A stretch of DNA of 64,000 bases. Source: Mucilaginibacter pineti. GTDB taxonomy: Bacteria; Bacteroidota; Bacteroidia; Sphingobacteriales; Sphingobacteriaceae. The notes below the pieces were generated by a model, which was given only the letters and a program-made list of their open reading frames with translations, ran no database searches and was not told the DNA's origin. The first letter of the stretch is position 1; each line of letters opens with the position of its first letter. Positions 28,157-36,706 of the stretch are shown piece by piece. The stretch spans positions 301,062-365,061 of the forward strand of contig NZ_FNAI01000006.1 in NCBI RefSeq assembly GCF_900101875.1, given 5' to 3'. A program made the position numbers and the translations under genes.

Positions 28157-30340
28157 CTACCATTTTAAATCCACTTTTATACCGTCGGGGCTGTTTGCAT
28201 AACCCAGGTATAACGTATTTGACGAGGCATCCCATGACGATTTTACATCGCTTACGGTTTGGCCCGCGCTATCTGTTACTACCGTAGTTTTTGGCTCCGA
28301 TGGTAACAGGATACGCATGCTGTTTAAGGTTTTTATAGGACTTTTGGCAACAAACGAATAACTATTAGCAGTTGAATGCTCCTCATAAACCCTTGATGCC
28401 GATGTTAAAACCTGCGGCTGATTTTTATTTGGCACCCTATCTACAACGTACAGCAAAGCCTGTTCACCGGGATTGATAACCTTTTCAGCCAGTACCGGCA
28501 ATTGCGGATCGAACAGATCAATAACCGGCCCTTTTACGGTATAGGGTTTACTGTCTTCATTTTCATCCATAACCGATACAATATCGTAAGGGCCCCTTTC
28601 CAGGTACAGGCTGTTTTTAAATGTCAGTTCGCCGGCCTTAGCATCTTTTTCATAGGCTTGTTTAACGACGTTTATAAAGTTGGCATCCATATTTTCGCGT
28701 AGTACATATTCTTTAGGGTTTTGCCTTAATATATAAACAGCTCCCTTACCTACATTAAACTTCTGATTGCCTTCGCCTACCTTAATACCAAGCAGCTTAA
28801 ACAAGTGCTGCGATGGTGCAGTGAATTTATTGGCTTTAGTATCCCACCATTCCATAACTGATTGGTACGGGTCATCGTCCCGGCCGCAATAAACCAATAC
28901 ACCACCTTGTTTAACCCAATTGGTTAAATAAGTGTGTACCGCCGCGGTTACAGGTTTCATGTTAGCATAACTCATAACCAAAACTTTAATATTTTTAAGC
29001 GATGCCGGATACTCCAGGTTTTCCATGTGTACGGTTTGTACCGGTACGCCACGCTTTAGCAATGGCAATGTTTGGCCATAAAAGTTTGAGAACTGCGGAT
29101 CGTCATAACCGTTATGGGTTGGGAAACGCTGGAACATCAAACTATTGCTCATGAGCACACCAATACTATTTACACCCGACACTTTATTGCTTGATTTTGG
29201 CATACTATTTAAAGCATTCACCATTACCTGCATTTGGGTTGAGTAAAATTGTGGGATAAGTATTTTTTGGTTACTGCCCACCACAGGGTACGGATGGGTG
29301 TAAATACGTTCGGGCCAGGGCATCACTTCATAGTTGGAAACCATTGGGTATAATAGTTTTGCCGTGAAGGTTGCCTGGTAGTTACGTTTATAGTCGCTCC
29401 AATCATGTACGCGGTCTTCAATCGGGTCAGTAAGTAAAAATACCTTGCGGTTGGTTGGGGCAGTCATTGATACTACCGATCCATATTCCAGGAAAGCATT
29501 CTCAAACACGCGTTCTTTTTCCCGGCCATTAAAATATGTAGGCTCACGGGCGGTACCTGTCCACACCTGGGCTATGTAGCCGTCAATGCTGGGCAGGGAT
29601 GCCAGACTTGCCTCCGGACTAACAATTGACCATGACGAATAATTTACCAGCGAGTGGGTGGCTATAAATACTTTTATATTCATCCCTTTACTTTTGCCGT
29701 ATTCTTTGGCGTAGGATGAAACCTGCTTTATAGTTTCATAATACAGGTGATATTTCAATTTACTGGATAGGTAAGTGTTTTCTGCAGATGCATCCTGTGG
29801 TTTCCATGGGAAGCCGTAATATTTTTGCCATTGCTCTTTAAAGCCCGCACTGTAACCGGCACGTGCCCAAAATTCAGGCTCTTCTAAAAAGATATTGGTG
29901 ATACCTGCATTGATCACTTTTTTAACAACAGCGGTTTTCATGTATTCGATGAATGAATCATCGGGTACAACATATGGCATATCCTTGCCGTGGAAAATGG
30001 TATCGCCTTTCATGGTTACCTGGCCAACGCCAAGGTGGTTTTTGCCATCCCATTTACCCAGGAAATAATCTTTGTAATCGCCCCAGGCAATACCGGTCAT
30101 GAAGTTTACCTGGTAGCCGTGGTCGCGCCATGATTTTACACGCTGTTCAAAGGTCATGCCCGGGCGGTCATTAGCACCGTAAACAATGGCAATGTCTGAT
30201 CGTACGTCGATCTCCGGGATCCAGGGACTACTGGTTTGGAATGCCGTTTTCTCCTTTAAGGGGCTTGGTTTTGTTGTTTGCGCATACCCGGCAAATGAAA
30301 GGGCAAGGCAAAGACAACATGATAAGAAAATATTTTTCAT
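28157..30340 (-). CDS. Secreted putative glycoside hydrolase, family unassigned (GH-A / GH42-like architecture)
   Basis: 727 residues with signal peptide (ends near FAGYAQ). Residues about 45-380 look like a TIM barrel (VYGANDRPGMTFEQRVKSW, VNFMTGIAWGDYKDYFLGKW, INAGITNIFLEEPEFWARAG, KVFIATHSLVNYSSW). The EEPEF motif is a candidate acid/base site at the end of a strand. Residues about 400-520 resemble the GH42 class-I glutamine-amidotransferase-like middle domain (IKVLVMSYANMKPVT, WVKQGGVLVYCGRDDD). A beta-sandwich tail follows. I cannot place it in a numbered family. Its position between GH92 and the SusCD genes supports a glycan-degrading role. Confidence 0.6.
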   Translation of the reverse strand: MKNIFLSCCLCLALSFAGYAQTTKPSPLKEKTAFQTSSPWIPEIDVRSDIAIVYGANDRPGMTFEQRVKSWRDHGYQVNFMTGIAWGDYKDYFLGKWDGKNHLGVGQVTMKGDTIFHGKDMPYVVPDDSFIEYMKTAVVKKVINAGITNIFLEEPEFWARAGYSAGFKEQWQKYYGFPWKPQDASAENTYLSSKLKYHLYYETIKQVSSYAKEYGKSKGMNIKVFIATHSLVNYSSWSIVSPEASLASLPSIDGYIAQVWTGTAREPTYFNGREKERVFENAFLEYGSVVSMTAPTNRKVFLLTDPIEDRVHDWSDYKRNYQATFTAKLLYPMVSNYEVMPWPERIYTHPYPVVGSNQKILIPQFYSTQMQVMVNALNSMPKSSNKVSGVNSIGVLMSNSLMFQRFPTHNGYDDPQFSNFYGQTLPLLKRGVPVQTVHMENLEYPASLKNIKVLVMSYANMKPVTAAVHTYLTNWVKQGGVLVYCGRDDDPYQSVMEWWDTKANKFTAPSQHLFKLLGIKVGEGNQKFNVGKGAVYILRQNPKEYVLRENMDANFINVVKQAYEKDAKAGELTFKNSLYLERGPYDIVSVMDENEDSKPYTVKGPVIDLFDPQLPVLAEKVINPGEQALLYVVDRVPNKNQPQVLTSASRVYEEHSTANSYSFVAKSPIKTLNSMRILLPSEPKTTVVTDSAGQTVSDVKSSWDASSNTLYLGYANSPDGIKVDLKW

Positions 30341-30436
30341 AGGTAGACAGGTTATAAGAATTAAAGGACCAAGATACAGGAAACAGGAATCAGGATGCGA
30401 AGATCCGATCCCTGCTTTTTGTATCTTTCTTGATAT

Positions 30437-31192
30437 TTAAGGAGCCGCTACCGTTTTTACATCGGTATAGTTATAGTATTTAAGGCCATAATTGGTTCTG
30501 GCGCCTACACGTATAAAATAGTCCCTTTTACCCGGCATAGGGCCACCCTTGGTAGTTATGGTAATGGTGGTACCTGCAGCAGCGTTTCCGGCAGAGCCAT
30601 CATAGGTTATCTGTTGGGAATACCTGTTATCGTAGTTGTTATTACCAACATATTTGGTGGCATTTACAAACAGGTAAACATCACTTATATCCTGTTGAAA
30701 GTTAGGATCATCGGTACCGCGGGTAAATTTAACCTGGGCGGTAATGGTGCCATCGGCATTAAAAGTTGGAGTGCCTACCCATTCCACACGCAAAAGCGGA
30801 TGAACCTTAAAAGTTACTGTAGTAGTATTTTTTATCTGAACAGTTTGGCTTTCGTCAACAATTGTTTTGCCAGCGTCATCTGTTTGAACCATTGGCACAA
30901 ATGGGCCTTCGGCGCTAATAACATTTGTACCTGCAAACAGCTTGGTATTGGTAAACGTACCATCCTGCATGGAGCTGATATAAAACGGCGTTGGATTAGC
31001 CGTGTAGCTTATCTCCAGCAATTTTATCCTTGTACCGCTTCCCTGCTCGGTTTGGATACCGGCACCGGTGGTTGCATCTACTACGCTGCCTGTTAAGGTT
31101 ACATTTGGCGCATCGTAATTATCAATTTTTTTACATGAGCTGCCTGCACCAACAAGCACGCCCATAGCTAAAATATATAGTATCTTTTTCAT
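30437..31192 (-). CDS. DUF3823-domain surface lipoprotein (SusE-position protein)
   Basis: 251 residues. Lipoprotein signal peptide with lipobox GAGSSCKK, then a beta-rich protein: NVTLTGSVVDATTGAGIQTE and TRIKLLEISYTANPTPFY. This is the pattern of DUF3823 proteins encoded directly after susD in many Bacteroidota PULs. It probably binds glycan at the cell surface, as SusE/F do. It starts 11 bases after the susD stop, in the same operon. Confidence 0.82.
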   Translation of the reverse strand: MKKILYILAMGVLVGAGSSCKKIDNYDAPNVTLTGSVVDATTGAGIQTEQGSGTRIKLLEISYTANPTPFYISSMQDGTFTNTKLFAGTNVISAEGPFVPMVQTDDAGKTIVDESQTVQIKNTTTVTFKVHPLLRVEWVGTPTFNADGTITAQVKFTRGTDDPNFQQDISDVYLFVNATKYVGNNNYDNRYSQQITYDGSAGNAAAGTTITITTKGGPMPGKRDYFIRVGARTNYGLKYYNYTDVKTVAAP

Positions 31193-31203
31193 CTTCTTAT
31201 GTA

Positions 31204-33123
31204 TTAATAACCTGGGTTTTGAATTAAAACTGCACTTTTTGCAATTTCACCTTGTGGTATTTGTTCATAGTACCAACGCACATCAAATGTGTAGCGGGCG
31301 TTCCTTTCGTCTGTTCTGGCATCGAAGAAATATTTTTTATCGTTAGCAGAATAAAAAGGCATCAGCACACGGTATACAGTTGAGTTTTGCTCTTTATCGG
31401 CAGTTCTCCACCTGCGCATATCCCACCAGATCTTATTTTCGAAACCAAGCTCTTTTCTTCTTTCGTTACGGACAACGTTTACGGTTAATCCCCCGGTTCC
31501 GGTTAATAAATCGGCACCCGCTCTTTCACGGATGGCATTTATCTGCGTAAAGGCATCAGTCAGGTAATCTTTATCAGCCTGACCTAAAGCGTTAAGCTCA
31601 TAAGCGGCTTCGGCGCGGTTCAATAAAACTTCGGCATAGCGTAGTTCTATCCATGTTTGATCAGAACGATTTTCCAATACTTCGGATGTAGGCTTATCTG
31701 GTACCAACCACTTACGAACCGAGAAACCAGAAATTGCATCGGTTTGATCACCTGTGAATACTCCGCTTAAACCAGCAGGATTCATTTTTGATCCATCAGG
31801 CAATGTGTATGGCTCTTGAGTAGCGTTTGATGATTGTACAATATTGGTAGTTGGGTAATTTGAGGTGGAACCGGCAGGCAACAGCGGACTGATACCACCT
31901 GCAGAACTGCCTGTATAAATACCACGACGAATCTCAATGTTAACACCTTTAAACTGGTCGCCCGGTAAAATTACCGTAGCCCTTAAACGCGGTTCGGCGT
32001 TGGCAAACAGATCCATAGTATTTGTATACAAATCATATTTACCGCCGGTGGTTGTTTTTATAGTACCATCGGCATTTTTGGGAATCCCGTCAAAAAGCTC
32101 AACAAAGTTCAACGTAGGGTTAACTTCAGATGAATAACCATTGGCACCCATTAACTGGCGAGGTACATTGTAGGCATCATAGCCATGTACAGATTCGGGA
32201 TAATGATATTGCCTTACAAATACATTCTCGGCACTTTTGGCATCAAAAAACATATTAACGTAGTTGTTAAACTGCGCTGTTTTATCGCCCGCAGCCCATG
32301 AGTTTTTGTATAAGCTGTAATGACCATCCAGCAACGCAGCAGCATCATAAGCTGCTTTAAAATAAGTAATGGCCTTGCTTGACGGGATACCACATAACCG
32401 GTTTCCATCTTTATCAACAAGGGTAGTTGTATTATATTTGGCAATTGAACCTGCATAAAGCATTGCCCTTGATTTAAAACCGGCAGCCACATATTTGTTT
32501 GCCCTGCCTACCTGGTTAGCATCACTCATATTTGTGTACGCGTAATCAAGGTCGGCTGCTATAAAATCATAAACCTTTTCTTCAGATGTACGGGGAACGT
32601 TAAGTTCATCGATGGTGCTGCCGGGATACGTCTGTACTTTTTCAATGATTGGCACACCGCCGTAACGCTTTACTAGGGCAAAATAAGTAGCAGCACGAAT
32701 GAAACGCGCTTCGCCCAACCACGAGTTTACCTGATCTGGCGTGTAATTGCTGGCGTATTGCGGCAGCGTTTCCATAAAGTAATTTGCATCGCGAATGGCC
32801 TTGTAGCAAAGGCTCCAGGTTGATGGGTTTAAACCATCTACGTTTTCCTGCATGGCGCCATTTTGATCGCGGCTTAAAGCCTCACCGGTAACAGCCGGAA
32901 ACGGGCTGATGATCCAGAAAAAGTTTAATCCTCTTTGCGGCGAATACCTGAAATCTTCGATAGGAAGTTCGCTATATATTCTTGACATATAGGCCTGAAT
33001 ACCGCCTGCTGTGGTAAAAACATCCTTATCCTGTACAATGTTTAAAGGCGCAACATCCAGCTTTTTACATGCCGATACCCAGCAAATGAGTACAGACACG
33101 ATGATGTATGTATATTTTTTCAT
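31204..33123 (-). CDS. RagB/SusD-family glycan-binding outer-membrane lipoprotein (PUL1)
   Basis: 639 residues from the ATG at 33121-33123 (MKKYTYIIVSVLICWVSACK). A longer frame to 33150 would overlap the susC stop. Lipobox VSACKK anchors it to the outer membrane. SusD marks include the helical TPR scaffold (NSWLGEARFIRAATYFALVK, RYGGVPIIEKVQTYPGS). The C-terminal SusD block has WIELRYAEVLLNRAEAAYEL, NAIRERAGA and VRNERRKELGFENKIWWDMRRWR. It caps the neighbouring SusC barrel and captures oligosaccharides. A 13-base gap to susC indicates translational linkage. Confidence 0.95.
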   Translation of the reverse strand: MKKYTYIIVSVLICWVSACKKLDVAPLNIVQDKDVFTTAGGIQAYMSRIYSELPIEDFRYSPQRGLNFFWIISPFPAVTGEALSRDQNGAMQENVDGLNPSTWSLCYKAIRDANYFMETLPQYASNYTPDQVNSWLGEARFIRAATYFALVKRYGGVPIIEKVQTYPGSTIDELNVPRTSEEKVYDFIAADLDYAYTNMSDANQVGRANKYVAAGFKSRAMLYAGSIAKYNTTTLVDKDGNRLCGIPSSKAITYFKAAYDAAALLDGHYSLYKNSWAAGDKTAQFNNYVNMFFDAKSAENVFVRQYHYPESVHGYDAYNVPRQLMGANGYSSEVNPTLNFVELFDGIPKNADGTIKTTTGGKYDLYTNTMDLFANAEPRLRATVILPGDQFKGVNIEIRRGIYTGSSAGGISPLLPAGSTSNYPTTNIVQSSNATQEPYTLPDGSKMNPAGLSGVFTGDQTDAISGFSVRKWLVPDKPTSEVLENRSDQTWIELRYAEVLLNRAEAAYELNALGQADKDYLTDAFTQINAIRERAGADLLTGTGGLTVNVVRNERRKELGFENKIWWDMRRWRTADKEQNSTVYRVLMPFYSANDKKYFFDARTDERNARYTFDVRWYYEQIPQGEIAKSAVLIQNPGY

Positions 33124-33136
33124 GATTTTAAGCTTA

Positions 33137-36100
33137 TTATAATTTAACATTTACACCTAATGAGAATATTTTATTTAACGGGTATAAATAACCGTAGGTG
33201 CTTGACGGGTGCTCCGGATCAAGATATTTTAATTTGGTTATGGTAAATACGTTATAACCATTCAAAAACACCCTGGCACCTTTGATGCCTATCTTTTTAG
33301 CAAAGCCTGATGTTAAGCTGTAACCAATCTCGGCGGTTTTAAGCCTCAGGTATGCAGCACTCTCTACGTTAGCCAAAGAGTTTTGATCTGCCACTGTCCC
33401 TGTGTAGGCATAATGACCTGGAATCCAAACAGTATTTGGATCATATGGATCTGCTTTAGGATCGGCCGGATGGTACCTGTCTAAGAATTGGGTAAGTGCA
33501 CTGCCTCCACCAAATAGCGGCGTGTTTAACTGCTCAAAGTATGATACGTCAACATCGGCAGCACCTTGCCATAAGGTATTAAAATCAAATCCTTTGTATG
33601 ATGCGCCAATGGTTAAACCATAACTGATAAGGGGTGCACCATTGTAAGCAATTGGGTGAGCGTCCTGACCATTAATAACACCATCGCCATTCCAGTCTTC
33701 ATATTTGTAATCGCCTACTACGGTACCGCGGTTCACAAAAACCGGGCTGTTCAGGATATCCTGGTATGATGTATACTGCCCATTTGAACCCTGGCCATAT
33801 AAAATGCCCTGGTAACGGTTATTTTGGTTTCCCTGATAATTAAGCTGTGAGTTACCATATGCGCCAGACTCGTTATGCAAACGGGTGAAGCGGTTATAAG
33901 CAAACGTAGCTTTAAGGAAGTAGTTGAACTCGCCAATGTGGTTGCGGTGGTTTAATTCAAAATCGAAACCTTGTACACGGCTGCTATTCAAATTTTCCTG
34001 TGGTAAATCGGCACCTACAACACTTGGAAAGTTAAGTGCTCTCGTCGCAAATTCGCCGGTTTTATCGCGCCTGTATACATCAAAGGTTAAACCCAGTAAA
34101 CCTTTCCAGGCTTGTAAGTCGATACCAATGTTATATAGCTTCGCATTTTGCCATGTTAAATTAGGGTTGGCAATACCCTTACTTTGCACACCATTAACAA
34201 ACGTTCCGTCAAAAACCGACCCTGGAGGGAGTTGATTGTTTGAACCACTTGCAGGATAAGTGTACCCCTGAAGAAATTGATAAGAAAGTGCGCTATCGTC
34301 ACCCACCTGGGCATAAGATAAGCGTAATTTTAATTCATCAACGAATGAAAGCGCTGATGAATTTTTAAAGAAGTTCTCTTGCGAGATCCGCCATCCGATA
34401 GATCCGCCCGGGAAGAAACCATATTGTTTAGCCGGCGAAAAATAAGAAGACCCGTCACGTCTGAAACTGAACTCTAAAAGGTATTTTGAGTTATAGTCAT
34501 AATTAACGCGCCCAATCACTGCTTTATTTACAAAATCAAACAAGGTACCGCTATCCGTTGAGCCAACTTGGTTGAAGCTGTTACCAGCTAATAATTGATC
34601 AACCGGTAATGATAATTCGCGCTGGGCGTTGATGTTATCGCCTGTTCTTTCGCTTTCTTCATAAAGCAATAAACCTGTAACATTATGGCCACCTCTAAAT
34701 GCTTTGGTGTAGTTAAGCGATAATTGGGTTAAAGTTGTCGGTTTTTCATAAAACTGCCTTTGGATAGTAGCAGGTGTTTGGTTAGGTACCGGTTTGTAAA
34801 CATTAGATGCAGCATCATAATCATATAAATTATAAGCCTTTTGATAGATCTTGTTGCTTGACATGTAATAGTCATAGCTAAACAATCCTTTCGCGCTTAA
34901 CCCCGGTACAAAAGGAACGGCATAGGTAGCAGAAATTGATGACTGGAACCATTTATTGTTAAGGGTTTTGTAACCATTAACATCGGAGTTTGAAAGTGCA
35001 ACAGGGTTGGTACCATCAACCTGTCCGTTTTGCAAATATGCAGGGTTGTTATTTGCATAGATAGATTGAGTTGGCACTGATCTCCAGAACGACCTGATGA
35101 TCCACCATGCATCCTGATAAGGCTGATCTTTTTGATCCATTGTAGCATTCAGGTTCAGATCAACCGTAAGATCCTTGCTTATTTTGCTGGTGATGTTTGA
35201 ACGCAGGTTGTATCTTTTGTATTTAAGATCATCACTTTTCAGGAAACCATCCTGGTTAGTAATACCCATACTCATAAAATAGGTAGTATTGTCGCTGCCA
35301 CCGGTTGCACTAAGGGTATGCTGTGATTGCGGCGCACTGTTGCTTATAACCGGCGAATACCAGTCGGTGCTTTGTTTAGTACCATTACGGTAAGCAGCAA
35401 AATCGGCATCGGTATATTTTATCTGTCCGCCGTTTACGTTATGTAATTGTTGCTCGTTAACCAGCGTCATAAAATCAATGGCGCCAACAGGTTTAGGTAA
35501 TCCCGATGGTTTTTCGATACCCCATGTGCCAGAGTAGTTAAGTTCAAGCGTTCCTTTTTTACCTTTTTTGGTGGTAACCAAAATTACACCGTTTGCGGCA
35601 CGTACACCGTAAACCGCTGCCGATCCATCTTTTAGTACCGATACACTTTCGATATCGTTAGGATCAAGGCGGGTAATATTATCACGCGGGATACCGTCAA
35701 TAACCACAAGCGGCTGTCCAAAACCACGGATGTCAAATGAGTTATCAAAATTTCCCGGCTCGGCACTGTTTTGTACAATGCGTAAACCGGCAACTTTACC
35801 GGTAAGCATATTCAATACGTTCTCGTTTTTTGTGGTAACGATATCTTTACTGGTTACCGCGGCTACCGACCCTGTGATGGATACCTTTTTTTGCGTACCG
35901 TAACCTACTACTACAACCTCGTTGATACTATTAGAAGCTTGCGCCATTGATATGTTAATGGTTGTTTGATCGCCCACCAAAACTTCTTTAGGCGTGTAAC
36001 CTAAAAAGGTAAAAACAAGTGTTTGGGTAGCTGTGGCGTTAATGTTGAATTTACCGTTAACATCGGTAACTGTTCCGTTTTGGGTGCCTTTAAGCAAAAC

Positions 36101-36289
36101 GCTTACGCCGGGCAGTGGCAGTCCTTTTTCATCAGATACCACCCCCGTTATTTTGTTGCCTTGTGCAAAAGCTGCAGTGCACATAAGTAAAAACAAAAGG
36201 GAAGCGATACAATGCTGCACCACTTTTTTGAATTTAACCGGATAATGGATGCCACGGCATCCACCATGATTGGTAAAGATTTCCTTCAT
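33137..36289 (-). CDS. SusC/RagA-family TonB-linked outer-membrane transporter (PUL1)
   Basis: 1,050 residues from the ATG at 36287-36289 (MKEIFTNHGGCRG). A longer frame to 36340 adds 17 residues before an already long leader. The signal peptide (FLLMCTAAFAQ) is followed by a carboxypeptidase-like domain (ITGVVSDEKGLPLPGVSVLL), then NEVVVVGYGTQKKVSITGSV and the plug (FDIRGFGQPLVVIDGIPRDN, KDGSAAVYGVRAANGVILV). A 22-strand barrel follows. With SusD it imports oligosaccharides across the outer membrane using TonB energy. The barrel ends in LNKIFSLGVNVKL with the usual terminal pattern. Confidence 0.96.
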   Translation of the reverse strand: MKEIFTNHGGCRGIHYPVKFKKVVQHCIASLLFLLMCTAAFAQGNKITGVVSDEKGLPLPGVSVLLKGTQNGTVTDVNGKFNINATATQTLVFTFLGYTPKEVLVGDQTTINISMAQASNSINEVVVVGYGTQKKVSITGSVAAVTSKDIVTTKNENVLNMLTGKVAGLRIVQNSAEPGNFDNSFDIRGFGQPLVVIDGIPRDNITRLDPNDIESVSVLKDGSAAVYGVRAANGVILVTTKKGKKGTLELNYSGTWGIEKPSGLPKPVGAIDFMTLVNEQQLHNVNGGQIKYTDADFAAYRNGTKQSTDWYSPVISNSAPQSQHTLSATGGSDNTTYFMSMGITNQDGFLKSDDLKYKRYNLRSNITSKISKDLTVDLNLNATMDQKDQPYQDAWWIIRSFWRSVPTQSIYANNNPAYLQNGQVDGTNPVALSNSDVNGYKTLNNKWFQSSISATYAVPFVPGLSAKGLFSYDYYMSSNKIYQKAYNLYDYDAASNVYKPVPNQTPATIQRQFYEKPTTLTQLSLNYTKAFRGGHNVTGLLLYEESERTGDNINAQRELSLPVDQLLAGNSFNQVGSTDSGTLFDFVNKAVIGRVNYDYNSKYLLEFSFRRDGSSYFSPAKQYGFFPGGSIGWRISQENFFKNSSALSFVDELKLRLSYAQVGDDSALSYQFLQGYTYPASGSNNQLPPGSVFDGTFVNGVQSKGIANPNLTWQNAKLYNIGIDLQAWKGLLGLTFDVYRRDKTGEFATRALNFPSVVGADLPQENLNSSRVQGFDFELNHRNHIGEFNYFLKATFAYNRFTRLHNESGAYGNSQLNYQGNQNNRYQGILYGQGSNGQYTSYQDILNSPVFVNRGTVVGDYKYEDWNGDGVINGQDAHPIAYNGAPLISYGLTIGASYKGFDFNTLWQGAADVDVSYFEQLNTPLFGGGSALTQFLDRYHPADPKADPYDPNTVWIPGHYAYTGTVADQNSLANVESAAYLRLKTAEIGYSLTSGFAKKIGIKGARVFLNGYNVFTITKLKYLDPEHPSSTYGYLYPLNKIFSLGVNVKL

Positions 36290-36393
36290 AAAATTGATTG
36301 TTAAAAATAGGTTTGTGTTACTCGTCCCGGAGATAGGCACATAGTTAGCGAGCTGGTTATACTGGCTACCTAAATTTTATGCTTTTCATTTGG

Positions 36394-36401
36394 GTGTACA
36401 A
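36394..36401 (-). promoter_or_regulatory. GTGTACAA site in the leader/promoter gap of PUL1
   Basis: The gap 36290-36706 precedes susC and must hold the PUL1 promoter. The octamer GTGTACAA (minus strand TTGTACAC) at 36394-36401 is the same as the two sites before the GH36-like operon and in the same orientation relative to the controlled gene. I see no exact TAnnTTTG box on the minus strand in this gap. The remainder has no gene and only weak AT-rich structure. Confidence 0.3.
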
Positions 36402-36706
36402 TATTAGGCCACCCCGTATTAAAGAATGGGTTAAAAAAAGGATTAACAGACTTAATATTTTATTAACCAGGACGATTTTAACCCATTTATTAAACCATAA
36501 AGCAGGTTTTTATGCCTAAACATCATTTTTCGGCAAGTGAGTGCGCAATCGATACCAATTGCGTTATGAAAGAAACATATAGTGCAGAGATAGCCCGCTG
36601 AAGAATAATATCGTGAAAATAGCGGCAATGTAATACCACGTAGCGGCAATTGCGGTGTTTATCTCAATAAAACAGATCAACGAAAGACAGGTTTGTTGCT
36701 CCGCCG

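Noticed and set aside
33124..33150. Earlier start for the PUL1 susD gene
   Set aside because: It would overlap the susC stop and put nine residues before a standard lipoprotein signal peptide.
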